This document shows positions 8,480-18,787 of a DNA stretch of 64,000 bases, piece by piece. Origin of the DNA: Bhargavaea sp. CC-171006. GTDB lineage: Bacteria > Bacillota > Bacilli > Bacillales_A > Planococcaceae. The position numbers and the translations under genes are program-made. How positions within the stretch are numbered: the first letter of the stretch is position 1; every line of letters begins with the position of its first letter. Below the pieces are notes generated by a model that was not told where the DNA came from, made no database searches, and saw only the letters and a list, made by a program, of their open reading frames with translations. The stretch is from positions 1 through 64,000 of the forward strand of contig NZ_QUZH01000007.1 in assembly GCF_009761675.1 (NCBI RefSeq). The letters are read 5' to 3'.

Positions 8480-9584
8480 TCAGGAAAGCCGGGATCGCAG
8501 ATAGGCGTTGATGAACAGATCGATGTCGCCGTCCATGACGTTCTGCACATTGCCTGTTTCCGTGTCCGTCCGATGGTCTTTTACCATCGAGTACGGGTGG
8601 AATACGTAGGAGCGGATCTGGCTGCCCCAACCGATTTCCTTTTGTTCACCGCGGATTTCAAGGAGTTCTTTTTCCTGTTCCTCGATTTTCAGCTGATAAA
8701 GCTTTGCCTTCAGGAGCTTCATCGCCTGATCGCGGTTTTTGATCTGTGAACGTTCGGATTGGCAGGTGACGACCGTATTGGTCGGAAGGTGCGTGATCCG
8801 GACTGCGGAGTCGGTCGTGTTGACGTGCTGTCCGCCCGCACCGCTTGAACGGTACGTATCGATTTTCAGGTCTTCCGTACGGATGTCCAGCTCGATTTCG
8901 TTGTCGAATTCCGGCATCACTTCACACGAAACGAAGGATGTATGCCGACGGCCAGACGAATCAAACGGCGATATCCGGACAAGCCGGTGCACGCCTTTCT
9001 CGGCCTTCAGGTAACCGTAGGCGTTATGGCCCTTGATGCTGATGGTGACCGACTTGACGCCCGCTTCATCACCGGCCAGATAGTCAAGTGTCTCCACCTT
9101 GTAACCGCGCTTTTCTCCCCAGCGGGTATACATGCGGAGAAGCATCGATGCCCAGTCCTGGGACTCTGTTCCGCCCGCGCCCGCATGAAGCTCGAGAATG
9201 GCATTATTTTTGTCGTACTCCTCACTCAATAGCATCCCAAGTTCGAATGCTTCCAGATCTTTGCCGAACGAGTGAAGTTCTTCCGAAAGTTCTTCGTGGA
9301 GGTCCGGGTCATCTTCCTCCCGGAGCAGTTCCAGTGTCATTTCAAGGTTCTCCTGGGTTTCTTCCAGACGGCGGTATTCGTTCACGACGTCTTTCAGGCC
9401 ATTCGCCTCGGAGATGACTTTCTGGGCTTCATCCTGATTGTCCCAGAACCCCGGCTCGAGCATGCGCTCGTCGAGTTCCTGGATCCGTGCCTCTTTGTTT
9501 TCTAAGTCAAAGAGACCCCCTGAAGCCCGCCAGTTTCCCGGCTGTAGTATCGAGCTGATTTCTTGCGTCAGCAAGTTCCATCAT
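8480..9584 (-). CDS. prfB: Peptide chain release factor 2, expressed through a +1 frameshift
   Basis: RF2 ends translation at UGA and UAA. The main frame has the GGQ motif ([10 protein letters not shown]) and the recognition tripeptide region RISPFDSSG. The true start is ATG 9584 (or 9581), 8 nt after AGGAGG. Twenty-five codons later the frame meets TGA at 9507-9509, and a +1 slip at CTT TGA C continues into the long frame. The combined product is about 367 residues, normal for RF2. The slip site is autoregulatory: low RF2 slows UGA termination and favours slippage. It lies just downstream of secA as in Bacillus. Confidence 0.96.
9506..9520 (-). promoter_or_regulatory. prfB: RF2 programmed +1 frameshift site
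   Basis: On the minus strand the sequence reads AGGGGGTCTCTTTGAC: an internal Shine-Dalgarno-like AGGGGG, the slippery CTT codon, the in-frame TGA and the following C. This is the conserved bacterial prfB recoding element. The SD-like element is in the usual position just before CTT. Confidence 0.95.
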
Positions 9585-9653
9585 AATGATTTCCTCCTAA
9601 ATATGTCGGACTGCACTCAGATCATGCGGGACGGCTGTCTGCCGTCCGGGCTG

Positions 9654-12164
9654 TCACGCCGTGCTGCCGTGGCAGTTTTTGAACTTCTTGCCGCTTCCGC
9701 AAGGGCAAGGATCATTTCTTCCGACGATCACTTTTTTGCGGATCGGTTTTTTCTTGACTTCGCCGCCGCCCTCTTTCGGATTGACGGCCTCACCCTTTGC
9801 GACTTCTTCACGCTGCAGATTCTGGCGGATTTCAGCCTTCATCGCATACTTGGCAACATCGTCACGGATCGCATCAACCATGTCTTCGAACATCCGGAAT
9901 CCTTCGTTCTGGTATTCGCGGAGAGGATCATTTTGGCCATATGCCCGGAGGTGGATCCCCTGGCGAAGCTGATCCATAGCGTCGATGTGGTCGATCCATT
10001 TGGTGTCGATGGACCGGAGCAGGACAACTTTCTCGAATTCCCGCATCCTGTCAGGAGTCATTTCCTCTTCCTTCTCATCGTAGCGCTTCCTCACCGCTTC
10101 CTTCACCATCGCGATGACATCGGCCTGTGTTTTGCCTTTCAGGTCGGAGATAGTCAATGCCCCTTCAGGAAGCAGATTGGCGGCAAGGAAATCTTCCAGG
10201 CCTTTCAGGTTCCAGTTTTCGCTGTTATCGTCGGCTGTATACACAGGGATCATGCGTTCGATGACATCGTCGATCATCGATTCCACGAGCTCGCGCATGT
10301 CATCTGTTTCGAGCACATCGTTGCGCTCCTTATAAATGATTTCGCGCTGCTGGCGCAGGACATCATCATACTGGAGCAGGCGCTTCCGCGCGTCGAAGTT
10401 ATTGCCCTCTACCCGCTTCTGGGCGGATTCAACCGCACGGGAAACCATTTTCGACTGGATCGGCTGGTTGTCGTCCATGCCGAGCCGGGACATCATGTTC
10501 TTCATGTTGTCAGAGCCGAAACGGCGCATCAGGTCATCCTCAAGCGACAGGTAGAACTGTGTGATGCCCGGATCTCCCTGACGGCCTGAACGACCGCGAA
10601 GCTGATTGTCAATCCGCCGCGATTCATGCCTTTCCGTACCGATGACAGCGAGTCCGCCGGTTTCACGGACGCCTTCGCCGAGCTTGATGTCGGTCCCGCG
10701 GCCCGCCATGTTCGTCGCAATGGTGACTGCGCCTCGCTTGCCGGCTTCCGTGATGATTTCGGCTTCCCGTTCGTGGTTTTTCGCGTTCAGTACATTATGC
10801 GGAATGCCGTATTTGCGGAGATAGGCGGAGATGACCTCCGATGTCTCAATCGCAACCGTGCCGACAAGAACCGGCTGGCCCTTCTCGTGGCGTTCCTTGA
10901 TCTCTTCCGCGACCGCTTTATATTTCCCCTCGGTCGTCGCGTAGATCAGATCCGGCCGGTCGTCCCGGACAATCGGTTTGTTTGTCGGGATGACAATGAC
11001 ATTCATGTTGTAGATGTTGCGGAGTTCCTCTTCTTCCGTTTTGGCAGTACCGGTCATGCCGGACAGCTTGTCGTACATCCGGAACAGGTTCTGGAACGTG
11101 ATCGTCGCCATGGTCATCGATTCGTTCTGGATCTCGAGTGCTTCCTTCGCCTCGATCGCCTGGTGTAGGCCGTCACTGTAGCGGCGGCCTTTCATCAGCC
11201 GTCCTGTGAACGAGTCGACGATGACGACCTTGCCTTCTTCGACGACATAGTCGACATCTTTATGCATGCTCGCATGCGCCTTGAGCGACTGGTTGATCGC
11301 GTGATTCAGTCGGACGTGGGTCAAATCGAACAGGTTATCGATCTGGAACGCCTTTTCGGCCTTCTCGATTCCCGTCTCGGTGAGCGTGACGCCCTTTGAC
11401 TGCTCATCGTATGAGTAGTCCTCATCTTTCTTGAGCGTGCGGACGAACGCATTTGTCTGAATATAAAGCCTTGCATTTTTCTCGGCCTGGCCCGAGATGA
11501 TCAGCGGTGTTCTCGCCTCATCGATCAGGATGGAGTCGACTTCGTCAATCACGGCATAATGGAGCGGCCGCTGGACTCTTTCTTCTTTGTAGAGAACCAT
11601 GTTGTCGCGCAGGTAGTCGAAGCCAAGCTCGTTATTTGTGCTATACGTGATATCCGCATGATAAGCTTCGCGCTTTTCATCTTTGTCCATGCTGTTCAGG
11701 TTCAGGCCGACCGTAAGGCCGAGGAACTCATAGATCTGTCCCATTTCGGATGCATCACGGCTTGCAAGGTATTCGTTGACCGTCACGACGTGGACACCCT
11801 TGCCTTCCAATGCATTCAAATAAACAGCCATCGTCGAGGTAAGGGTCTTCCCTTCACCGGTTTTCATTTCTGCGATATTCCCGTCATGCAGTGCAGCAGC
11901 ACCCATGATCTGGACGCGGAACGGGAACATACCGGTTACGCGCTTTGCCGCCTCGCGGACAACGGCGAATGCTTCGGGCTGGATCTTATCAAGAGACTCT
12001 CCTGAATCGATCCTGCTTTTAAATTCTAAAGTTTTTGACTGGAGTTCGGCATCTGACAGCAGTTCCATTTCAGTAGCATGGGATTCAACAGCATCAGCAA
12101 TCTTTTCAAGCTTCTTGACATCCCGTTTATTCGGGTCGAACATTTTATTTAAAACGCCTAGCAT
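9654..12164 (-). CDS. secA: Preprotein translocase ATPase SecA
   Basis: The 836-residue motor of the Sec pathway drives preproteins through SecYEG. Visible are the DEAD-type motor with MKTGEGKT (Walker A) and [12 protein letters not shown] (Walker B), the preprotein cross-linking region, motif [15 protein letters not shown] and a C-terminal zinc finger [14 protein letters not shown]. Length and ends match SecA1. The ATG at 12164 follows GGAAG by 7 nt. It lies between prfB and hpf as in Bacillus. Confidence 0.98.
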   Translation of the reverse strand: MLGVLNKMFDPNKRDVKKLEKIADAVESHATEMELLSDAELQSKTLEFKSRIDSGESLDKIQPEAFAVVREAAKRVTGMFPFRVQIMGAAALHDGNIAEMKTGEGKTLTSTMAVYLNALEGKGVHVVTVNEYLASRDASEMGQIYEFLGLTVGLNLNSMDKDEKREAYHADITYSTNNELGFDYLRDNMVLYKEERVQRPLHYAVIDEVDSILIDEARTPLIISGQAEKNARLYIQTNAFVRTLKKDEDYSYDEQSKGVTLTETGIEKAEKAFQIDNLFDLTHVRLNHAINQSLKAHASMHKDVDYVVEEGKVVIVDSFTGRLMKGRRYSDGLHQAIEAKEALEIQNESMTMATITFQNLFRMYDKLSGMTGTAKTEEEELRNIYNMNVIVIPTNKPIVRDDRPDLIYATTEGKYKAVAEEIKERHEKGQPVLVGTVAIETSEVISAYLRKYGIPHNVLNAKNHEREAEIITEAGKRGAVTIATNMAGRGTDIKLGEGVRETGGLAVIGTERHESRRIDNQLRGRSGRQGDPGITQFYLSLEDDLMRRFGSDNMKNMMSRLGMDDNQPIQSKMVSRAVESAQKRVEGNNFDARKRLLQYDDVLRQQREIIYKERNDVLETDDMRELVESMIDDVIERMIPVYTADDNSENWNLKGLEDFLAANLLPEGALTISDLKGKTQADVIAMVKEAVRKRYDEKEEEMTPDRMREFEKVVLLRSIDTKWIDHIDAMDQLRQGIHLRAYGQNDPLREYQNEGFRMFEDMVDAIRDDVAKYAMKAEIRQNLQREEVAKGEAVNPKEGGGEVKKKPIRKKVIVGRNDPCPCGSGKKFKNCHGSTA

Positions 12165-12351
12165 GTCGTCACTTCCTAACTAGTCTCAAAGTCCATTTTA
12201 ACACCCGCCATGCACCCGTTGCAAACATACACGAGTGGCATATACGCACGGACGCTGTCGGACTTTGAAAGTTTCCGGTATCCTTTCTGCTTTCATACCC
12301 GCCGCCTTCATATTTTCCCAGCCCCCCGGGATCCCTTTCACGGCCCCAAAC

Positions 12352-12380
12352 GAAAAGAGGCCCGCCGAAGAGGCGGGCCT
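12352..12380 (-). terminator. Terminator after hpf
   Basis: AGGCCCGCC pairs with GGCGGGCCT, and TCTTTTCG follows on the minus strand. Confidence 0.85.
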
Positions 12381-12397
12381 TGGTAAGCCAATGCAGG

Positions 12398-12967
12398 TTA
12401 TTCGACCTCAGTTTCAATCAGGCCGTATTTTCCATCCTTTCGCTTATACACGATGTTCGTGCCGTTAGATTCTGCATCCGTGAAAATATAGAATGAATGT
12501 CCCAGCATGTTCATCTGGAGGATAGCCTCTTCTTGGTCCATCGGCTTGAGGCTGAATTGTTTGGTACGTACAACATCGAATTCCGTGTCGCTCTCCTCTT
12601 GTGCAGCAGCCGTTTCGTTCCCTTCTGTCACAGTGGCAAAGAAAGAAGCCACACCTTCCCGCTCACGGAATTTGCGGTTCACCCTTGTCTTGTACTTCCG
12701 GATCTGGCGCTCGAGTTTTTCGTTAATCAGATCGATTGCCGCATACATATCGGAGTTCCGTTCTTCCGCCCGGAGGGTCAGGTTCTTCATCGGGATCGTC
12801 ACTTCAACCTTTGTCTGGCGGTCGTTGTACACCTTCAGGTTGACATGTGCCGTCGCGTTCACCTCATCCGTGAAGTACCGCTCGAGTTTCTGGATTTTCT
12901 TTTCCGTATACTCGCGGATGGCGGGCGTGACCTCGATGTTTTCACCGCGGATATTGAAATTCAGCAT
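12398..12967 (-). CDS. hpf: Long-form ribosome hibernation promoting factor
   Basis: The 189-residue protein has an N-terminal HPF/RaiA domain (about 1-105) that sits in the ribosomal decoding site, a linker, and a C-terminal dimerisation domain (about 130-189, [17 protein letters not shown]) that joins two 70S ribosomes into 100S. This is the YvyD type of Gram-positive bacteria. It has AAAGGAGG upstream and a sigma-B-like promoter at 13011-13036. B. subtilis yvyD is likewise a sigma-B/sigma-H gene next to secA. Confidence 0.96.
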   Translation of the reverse strand: MLNFNIRGENIEVTPAIREYTEKKIQKLERYFTDEVNATAHVNLKVYNDRQTKVEVTIPMKNLTLRAEERNSDMYAAIDLINEKLERQIRKYKTRVNRKFREREGVASFFATVTEGNETAAAQEESDTEFDVVRTKQFSLKPMDQEEAILQMNMLGHSFYIFTDAESNGTNIVYKRKDGKYGLIETEVE

Positions 12968-13010
12968 ACGAACTCCTCCTTTGTCAGGCTATATATGTTC
13001 TATTCTACAT

Positions 13011-13036
13011 CTTCCCTCGATATCCCTCTAAGAAAC
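13011..13036 (-). promoter_or_regulatory. hpf: Sigma-B-like promoter of hpf
   Basis: On the minus strand GTTTCT, 14 nt, GGGAAG approximates the sigma-B consensus (GTTTAA, 12-14 nt, GGGTAT). It lies about 45 bp before the hpf start. Confidence 0.5.
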
Positions 13037-13064
13037 AAAGCCGAATTTGTCGATTGGGAGGCAT

Positions 13065-13694
13065 TTAAGCGCGGATCAGCGTCAGGGCTGCGACCGAGCG
13101 GGCTCCGGATTTTTTGAGTACATGGGCTGCATGGTGAAGCGTCGTCCCGGTCGTGTACAGGTCATCGACAAGCACGTAGTCTATACGGCGGATTTCCGCA
13201 TCTTCCGCCAGGCAGAAAAGCAGATCAGACGCCATCCGCTCCTTCCGTCCCATCCTGCCCAGATTCCGGGCAGTCGTCTTTTCAAGGAGCGGGACGAACG
13301 GGATTCCCGCACGCACGAGCAACTCCTCCACCTGCGGAAACGTGCGCTCGGCAAGGCGCTCGGGGTGCATCGGCACGGGCACCGCCGTGCGTCCCTTCAG
13401 GATGGGGGCGTGCCGCAGCGCTTCAGAAAACACGCCGGCCAAAGCCGCGTCCTTAAGAAATTTATACTGGCGGAGGTAGGTTTTCATCACATCGTTATAA
13501 GAATAAAGCGAGACGGCGGCATCCAGCGCCCCCTCATATGGTGTCCCCTTCCAGTCACTGATAGGGGGCTTGCCTTCAGCCGGAACAAATCCGCCCTCGC
13601 ACCGGGGACAAAGAGGGCTTTGCCCCCGGTCGGTAAACAGTCCCATCCATGTCGGAGGCCGCGAGAACGGGCTGTTACAGAGCAGACATTCCAA
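13065..13694 (-). CDS. comFC: ComFC-type phosphoribosyltransferase-fold competence protein
   Basis: The 209-residue protein has an N-terminal zinc-ribbon-like cysteine set (CLLC and CPRC) and a C-terminal PRTase fold with the PRPP loop VLVDDLYTTGTT. ComFC is needed for DNA uptake and transformation and is thought to act with the ComFA helicase on single-stranded DNA. It overlaps the end of comFA by 20 nt, so the two are probably coupled. No comFB gene lies between them, unlike in B. subtilis. Confidence 0.93.
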   Translation of the reverse strand: MECLLCNSPFSRPPTWMGLFTDRGQSPLCPRCEGGFVPAEGKPPISDWKGTPYEGALDAAVSLYSYNDVMKTYLRQYKFLKDAALAGVFSEALRHAPILKGRTAVPVPMHPERLAERTFPQVEELLVRAGIPFVPLLEKTTARNLGRMGRKERMASDLLFCLAEDAEIRRIDYVLVDDLYTTGTTLHHAAHVLKKSGARSVAALTLIRA

Positions 13695-15129
13695 AGGCCT
13701 TTCCCCCTTCCCTGTTCAGACGGCGAATCTCTCGCACTGCCGCATCCATCTCGGGAGTGATTCCGTGATGGAACAGCACGACATCCCCGTCCGGATACTC
13801 CGGCGACCTGCCTGCCCGGCCGCTGATCTGGATGATGGCCGAGCGGTCAAACACCGCATTCTCCGAGCCCACGACGGCAATCTGTAGACGGGGAATCGTA
13901 ATTCCCCGCTCAAGGATGGTCGTTGTCAGAAGGCCTGGAATGCGGCCCCCACGGAGTGCCAAGACAAGACTCCGCCTGTCCGGATGTGATGCATGCACCG
14001 CCCCGATTTCGGCGCTTAGCTGCGAGAAAAGCGGATGGCACTGCTCCATGAGCGGCACCGAAGGGAAGAAAATGAGGAAAGGCTCTTTGTTCCTCAGCCG
14101 CTCTTTCGTCCAAGCCTTCAGCCTATCCGGCATCTTCCCCGCGGATATCTTTTTTCGGTAACCGAAAAGCGGTACCGTGCGGGGCACCGGAAGCGGATGG
14201 CCGTGGAAACGCACCGGAATCACCGATCTGCCGCCCTCCCTTCCGATCTCCGACAGGATGGCAGGGGATGGAGTTGCCGTGACGACAGCCAGCACCCCCC
14301 GGGGCTTCAGCGCTTTTTTGACTGCCAGCCGCAGCGTCTTGTCGAACGAATAGGGAAATGCGTCAGCCTCGTCGACAATTACTGCATCAAATGCTTCCCT
14401 GAACCGATAGAGTTGATGGGCGGTCGCTATCACCAGTCCGGCGAGACCTTCACCGTGCCCCGAACCGCCGTAGAGTCCATGAATGACCGTCCCGCCGATC
14501 GCCTTATCGAATCGCGGCAAGAGTTCCAGCACGACATCGGTGCGCGGTGTCGCAATGCACACCCGCTTCCCTTCAGATAACAGGCGATGGACCGGCCTGA
14601 AAAGGATTTCTGTCTTGCCCGCCCCGCAAACGGCATGGAGCAGGTGCGGCCTGCCGGAAAGAAGGCTTTCTTCCAGTTCTACGGACGCCCGCTCCTGCAG
14701 CAGAGTGAGCCTGCCCTCCCATGTCAGTGTCGGACTTCCCGCAGGCAGACGGTCGGGTCCCCGCCAATAAATCAGTTCATCACACTCTGCAACACGCCCC
14801 ATGTTCAGGCAATGCCGGCAATACCTGCAGACCTTCCCGCACTTTCTGCAGTTGAACGCATGAAAGTGCCTTTGGTCTTCAGACAGACACCTGTTGCACA
14901 GGAAAACAGTTCCCCCATGCCACCTCCGGAATGTGGTCACTCCGGGAATTGTCCCGATGAGACCGTCCCTGATCAGATCTTCTACTGCCTCTTCCCCAAA
15001 CGGCAGAAGTTCACGTAACCATATCCGTCCCTGCAGGAATTCCTGCAATTCGTCCTGAATACTTATTCCCCACTCCCCCGTTCGAACAGAATATTCCGAA
15101 TTGACTTCCTGTAAAAAAAGCGACCTCAC
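13675..15129 (-). CDS. comFA: DNA-uptake helicase ComFA
   Basis: The 484-residue superfamily-2 helicase carries a four-cysteine zinc region (CNRC, CRKC, CRYCRHC), Walker A AVCGAGKTE, the Walker B/DEAD-like box VDEADAFP, TATP and motif VI QISGRAGRS. It powers import of transforming DNA strands at the membrane. The GTG at 15129 lacks a clear ribosome site and lies inside the degV terminator hairpin, only 6 bp after degV. The start could be further in, near residue 22, where GGGGGAGTGGGG precedes an ATT codon. Only the start is uncertain. Confidence 0.93.
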   Translation of the reverse strand: MRSLFLQEVNSEYSVRTGEWGISIQDELQEFLQGRIWLRELLPFGEEAVEDLIRDGLIGTIPGVTTFRRWHGGTVFLCNRCLSEDQRHFHAFNCRKCGKVCRYCRHCLNMGRVAECDELIYWRGPDRLPAGSPTLTWEGRLTLLQERASVELEESLLSGRPHLLHAVCGAGKTEILFRPVHRLLSEGKRVCIATPRTDVVLELLPRFDKAIGGTVIHGLYGGSGHGEGLAGLVIATAHQLYRFREAFDAVIVDEADAFPYSFDKTLRLAVKKALKPRGVLAVVTATPSPAILSEIGREGGRSVIPVRFHGHPLPVPRTVPLFGYRKKISAGKMPDRLKAWTKERLRNKEPFLIFFPSVPLMEQCHPLFSQLSAEIGAVHASHPDRRSLVLALRGGRIPGLLTTTILERGITIPRLQIAVVGSENAVFDRSAIIQISGRAGRSPEYPDGDVVLFHHGITPEMDAAVREIRRLNREGGKAFGMSAL

Positions 15130-15140
15130 ATACGGTCACT
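15113..15140 (-). terminator. Terminator spanning degV end and comFA start
   Basis: AGTGACC and GGTCGCT arms are followed by TTTTTTT on the minus strand. The stem covers the annotated GTG of comFA, so it would separate degV from comFA transcripts. Confidence 0.7.
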
Positions 15141-15975
15141 TTTTCACCCACCCAAGTCCCATAGCACCTTCTCCCAAATGGGTTCCGATCACAGGGCCGA
15201 AATAACTGATCCTAAAATCCACATCCGGAAATTTCAGGCTCAGTTCCGTCCGCCATTCTTCCGCCTCTTGATTGCGGTTCGCATGGATGATGGCCGCTTC
15301 AAGCGGGCCATTGCCGGTATCCTGTGAGAGCAATTCGGCAATGCGGTTCATAGCTTTTTTTCGGGTGCGGATTTTCTCAAACGGGACAATCACTTTGTCC
15401 TTGAAGTGCAGCAGCGGTTTTACCTGCAAAAGTCCGCCGATCAGTGCCTGTGCACCGGAAAGACGGCCTCCTCGCTGCAGGTGGGCCAGATCATCCACCA
15501 TGAAATAGGCACGGAGTGATTTCTTCATCTCTTCCAGTTCCGCCAAAATCGCCGCTGGCACAGCTCCATCCCGGGCCATTTCTGCCGCCCTCAACACGTA
15601 AAATCCCTGGGGCATGCATGCGATTTCGGAATCAAACACATGGACTTTCAAACCGTCCACGAGGTCTGCGGCCTGACTTGCAGATGTAAACGTTCCGCTG
15701 ATGCCGCTTGAGAGAGTGACGACGACAACCGCCTCAAACCCATCATTCTTCAGATCCTCAAAACAATCTGCAAATTTTCCGATCGGAGGCTGGGAGGTTT
15801 TAGGGAGATCCCCTTCCCTTACAAGATCATAGAACTTGTCCGCTTCGAGGTCGACTTCTTCCTCGTAGGTATTCCCGTCGATGATGACACTTAGCGGAAC
15901 CATACGGATGCCCAGCCGGTCCCGTTCAGGCCCGGGCAGGTAAGCGGTGCTGTCGGTCACAATGGCCGTTTTCAT
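15136..15975 (-). CDS. DegV-family fatty-acid-binding protein
   Basis: The 279-residue protein has the DegV start MKTAIVTDSTAYLP, the central TSQPP motif and LSSGISGTFTSA, which contact a bound fatty acid. DegV proteins (FakB type) present fatty acids to the FakA kinase for phospholipid synthesis. I chose ATG 15975, with GGAGG 8 nt upstream, over an upstream in-frame start at 15999. It is the counterpart of B. subtilis yviA, between degU and comFA. No fakA gene is in this window. Confidence 0.92.
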   Translation of the reverse strand: MKTAIVTDSTAYLPGPERDRLGIRMVPLSVIIDGNTYEEEVDLEADKFYDLVREGDLPKTSQPPIGKFADCFEDLKNDGFEAVVVVTLSSGISGTFTSASQAADLVDGLKVHVFDSEIACMPQGFYVLRAAEMARDGAVPAAILAELEEMKKSLRAYFMVDDLAHLQRGGRLSGAQALIGGLLQVKPLLHFKDKVIVPFEKIRTRKKAMNRIAELLSQDTGNGPLEAAIIHANRNQEAEEWRTELSLKFPDVDFRISYFGPVIGTHLGEGAMGLGWVKK

Positions 15976-16036
15976 TCTATCTACCTCCGTTGTCCCCATT
16001 CTACTAAATCCCGTTAAAAAACGGAATCAATATCAA

Positions 16037-16062
16037 AGCCCGGACGGAATTCCGTCCGGGCT
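16037..16062 (-). terminator. Hairpin after the lipoprotein gene
   Basis: AGCCCGGACGGAA and TTCCGTCCGGGCT form a perfect inverted repeat. The U tract after it is weak. Confidence 0.65.
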
Positions 16063-16070
16063 TCAGGAGA

Positions 16071-16652
16071 TCATTGCCCCGGCGCATTGCCGACGTAATA
16101 GACTTCCTTTACTTTCCATTTTTCATCTTGCTTTGTAAACACGGTGACTTGCCGGCCTTTTTCAGTTTTGGACTCACCGCTTTCCTTTTCGACAAGTGTC
16201 GTCTCCAGGTTCGCGAACAGCTGCGCTTCAGATTCTTCATAAGACACGACAGTCATATCGGACGGCGTCCGCTCGACCTTCTCAAACTGGGCGGCCATCT
16301 GTTCGAACGCCGCACGTTCCTGATCCGGATCGTATGCGTCTTCTCCTGTTGCGAGGACGTCCAGATAGCCATCAATGTCTCCATTATTGAATGTGTCGAT
16401 ATAGCGATCAAACGATTCCAGGATTGCCGCCTTTTCTTTTTCCGGGATACCGGATGCTTCTTCGATCGAGCCGTCATCCGTCATCTCGAAACCAATTGCC
16501 CCATCTTCCGTACCATGTCCGATGGCCGACTGCTGTCCAGCGGGCGCATTGCCATCATCAGCCGAATTGCTATTTCCTTCTTCCGCCCCACCACAGCCCG
16601 CCAAAAGCAGCAGAGCCGCAGCAGGGGCCAGAAACCATTTTAGTTTTTTCAT
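16071..16652 (-). CDS. Lipoprotein with NTF2/SnoaL-like domain, function unknown
   Basis: The 193-residue protein has lipobox LLAGC, an acidic, asparagine-rich linker and then a domain (about 95-190) that reads as an NTF2-like fold: AAILESFDRYIDTFNNGD followed by beta strands ending WKVKEVYYVGN. Such folds bind small ligands or act as wall-side adaptors. The fold call is by pattern, not by search. ATG 16652 has GGAGGG 6 nt upstream. It lies between degU and degV but has no obvious tie to either. Confidence 0.7.
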   Translation of the reverse strand: MKKLKWFLAPAAALLLLAGCGGAEEGNSNSADDGNAPAGQQSAIGHGTEDGAIGFEMTDDGSIEEASGIPEKEKAAILESFDRYIDTFNNGDIDGYLDVLATGEDAYDPDQERAAFEQMAAQFEKVERTPSDMTVVSYEESEAQLFANLETTLVEKESGESKTEKGRQVTVFTKQDEKWKVKEVYYVGNAPGQ

Positions 16653-16774
16653 GTAATTCCCTCCTCGGATAGTTTGGCACAGGAAGCGATTCCGATGCAA
16701 TTAATTGACTATCCGATACCTTGACGAAACGGTGAACAAAAAGGTTCGGCAACTGTGGTTCCATTTCAGTGCAA

Positions 16775-16799
16775 CAAAAAAACCCGGATAAGTCCGGGC
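16775..16799 (-). terminator. Terminator after degU
   Basis: CCCGGACT / AGTCCGGG-type stem followed by TTTTTTT on the minus strand. Confidence 0.85.
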
Positions 16800-16814
16800 T
16801 GTTGTTTGATCTTA

Positions 16815-17489
16815 TCAGCGAACTTCCACCCAGCCATTTTTGATGGCGGTAACTACGGCCTGAGTCCGGTCGTTGACGTTCATTTTCTGCAGAATGCTGG
16901 AAACGTGGTTCTTGACCGTCTTTTCGGAGATATAGAGAGATTCCCCGATAGCCCGGTTGCTCTGTCCATCCGTCAGAAGTTGAAGCACTTCGCATTCCCG
17001 CTTTGTAAGAAGGTGATATGGCCGGCGGATTTCCGCCTGGTGGAATGAGCCAAGGTGCTCTTTCGCGCTAAGCCGGCGGAATTCTGCCACCAGATTCTTA
17101 GTGACTTTAGGGTGAAGGTACGAACCGCCTGCCGCAACTACTTTGATGGCCTGGACGATGGCGTCGGCATCCATTTCCTTCAGCATGTAGCCGAGCGCGC
17201 CCGTCTTCATTGCGTGGGTCACGTAAGATTCGTCGTCGTGGATTGAGAGTATAATGATCTTTGCTTCCGGATGGGAGGCCATCAACTCGCCGGTCGCTTC
17301 GATTCCGCTTTTCCCAGGCATGTTGATGTCCATCAGGACGACATCAGGATGGTGCTGCTCGTACAATCCGATAACTTCGTCCCCGTCAGAGCCTTCCGCC
17401 ACTACATTGAATGTTTCCTCAAAATCCAGGATCCGCTTCACGCCTTCGCGGAAGAGCTGGTGATCGTCGATGATAATGATGTTTGTCAT
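16815..17489 (-). CDS. degU: Two-component response regulator DegU
   Basis: The 224-residue regulator has a receiver domain with acidic pair DDH near the N-terminus, the phospho-aspartate in [10 protein letters not shown] and the conserved lysine later. A NarL/LuxR helix-turn-helix (about 155-215, [15 protein letters not shown]) follows. DegU controls degradative exoenzymes, motility and competence. Its start overlaps the degS stop by 4 nt. The large subtilase at 27.2-31.0 kb is a plausible target, but I did not identify DegU boxes. Confidence 0.96.
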   Translation of the reverse strand: MTNIIIIDDHQLFREGVKRILDFEETFNVVAEGSDGDEVIGLYEQHHPDVVLMDINMPGKSGIEATGELMASHPEAKIIILSIHDDESYVTHAMKTGALGYMLKEMDADAIVQAIKVVAAGGSYLHPKVTKNLVAEFRRLSAKEHLGSFHQAEIRRPYHLLTKRECEVLQLLTDGQSNRAIGESLYISEKTVKNHVSSILQKMNVNDRTQAVVTAIKNGWVEVR

Positions 17490-18664
17490 CCTGATTTCCC
17501 CCCTGCGTCTTTATCTGTTGCATGTTGATCATGCGGAAGGGTCAGGATCACTTCGGTCCCTTCCCCTTCCTCTGTTCTAATTTCAAATTCGCCTTTCAGA
17601 AGTGCCACACGTTCTGTCATTCCCTGAAGGCCGAAAGAAGAATCGCCGGTCTTTGACGGGTCAAATCCACGTCCGTCGTCTGTGACCGAAGCCCGGATCC
17701 AGTTTTCACAAATCTCTATCCGGATATCGATCACTTTCGCTCCGCTGTGCTTGATGGCATTCGTAACGCCCTCCTGGACCAAACGGAAAACAGCCACTTC
17801 CGTGCTCTGCGGAATCCGGGCCATGATGCCTTTTGATTCGAATGTGAAACGGATATACGGATGGTAATCCTGCATCTTTTCCACATACTTGCTGAGTGCG
17901 GGCACAAGCCCGAAATCATCGAGTACCATCGGCCTGAGATCATAGATGATCCTTCGGATTTCAGACAGTGTGTTCCTGGCAAGTTCTTTCGTGAACCCAA
18001 GCTGATCCAGCCCGGCATCCATGCCCTTGTCATTAAACACTCGCTCGACAAGCCCCAGCTGCATCACCAGGTTTGCCATCATCTGGGCGGGACCGTCATG
18101 GATCTCACGGGAAAGCCGCTTTCGTTCCTCTTCCTGAGCCTCCAGCACTTTCATGCTGAAATGCTTTCGCATCTTGGCCGACTCCAGTGCCGGCCCGACA
18201 TCCTTCAGTTCCGAAGTGAGGTACTTGGTCACGATGTTCACATGGCCTGCCAGATGATCCGCCCTATCCATCGAATCCTCATATGTCCGGATGCGGTTTT
18301 CGAGATGAATCTTCAGGTCATTCAGCTGGCGGACTTTCGTGCTGTTCAGCATGAATTCCAACTGAACTTCGTGCGCTGAATCATAAGCCTCGCGCACTTC
18401 GTCCTTCGTATAATCAGCGAAATGGACAGAAACATGCTGGAGTTTTTCCCGTGACTTAAGGGAGGCTGAAGACAGCTTTTCCCCTTCCATTATTGCCCGG
18501 GAAATTTCCTCATTGGTGCGCTTAAGATCCTCCCTCAGCTCTTCAAGCTGACGGCGGCTTTCTTCATTAATAATGAAAATATCGCTTTTAGACTGGTCCA
18601 GCGACCGGACCATTGAACTGAAAATGGCGTCAAGTGCATGTATGTCTACTTTATCTACAGGCAT
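17486..18664 (-). CDS. degS: Cytoplasmic sensor kinase DegS
   Basis: The 392-residue kinase has an N-terminal signal-sensing coiled coil (about 1-180), a HisKA_3 domain with phosphorylated histidine in [14 protein letters not shown], and a HATPase domain with DDGRGFD and GLQGM. It has no transmembrane segment, as expected for DegS. It phosphorylates DegU, directly downstream and coupled. A TATAAT-like element near 18727-18732 may be its -10. Confidence 0.96.
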   Translation of the reverse strand: MPVDKVDIHALDAIFSSMVRSLDQSKSDIFIINEESRRQLEELREDLKRTNEEISRAIMEGEKLSSASLKSREKLQHVSVHFADYTKDEVREAYDSAHEVQLEFMLNSTKVRQLNDLKIHLENRIRTYEDSMDRADHLAGHVNIVTKYLTSELKDVGPALESAKMRKHFSMKVLEAQEEERKRLSREIHDGPAQMMANLVMQLGLVERVFNDKGMDAGLDQLGFTKELARNTLSEIRRIIYDLRPMVLDDFGLVPALSKYVEKMQDYHPYIRFTFESKGIMARIPQSTEVAVFRLVQEGVTNAIKHSGAKVIDIRIEICENWIRASVTDDGRGFDPSKTGDSSFGLQGMTERVALLKGEFEIRTEEGEGTEVILTLPHDQHATDKDAGGKSG

Positions 18665-18787
18665 TTCTTCAATCCCCTCATCATCCGGAACCGGTAATTT
18701 CCGGCATTTGAGTTTAGACTGTGTTTATTATAGCATTACAGCGGTTGAAATATATTAAAATTACATTACAGCAGGGAGGCTGACGAC

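Noticed and set aside
9438-10589. Plus-strand open frame opposite secA and prfB
   Set aside because: It covers parts of two real genes and reads as low-quality protein rich in His, Phe and Arg.
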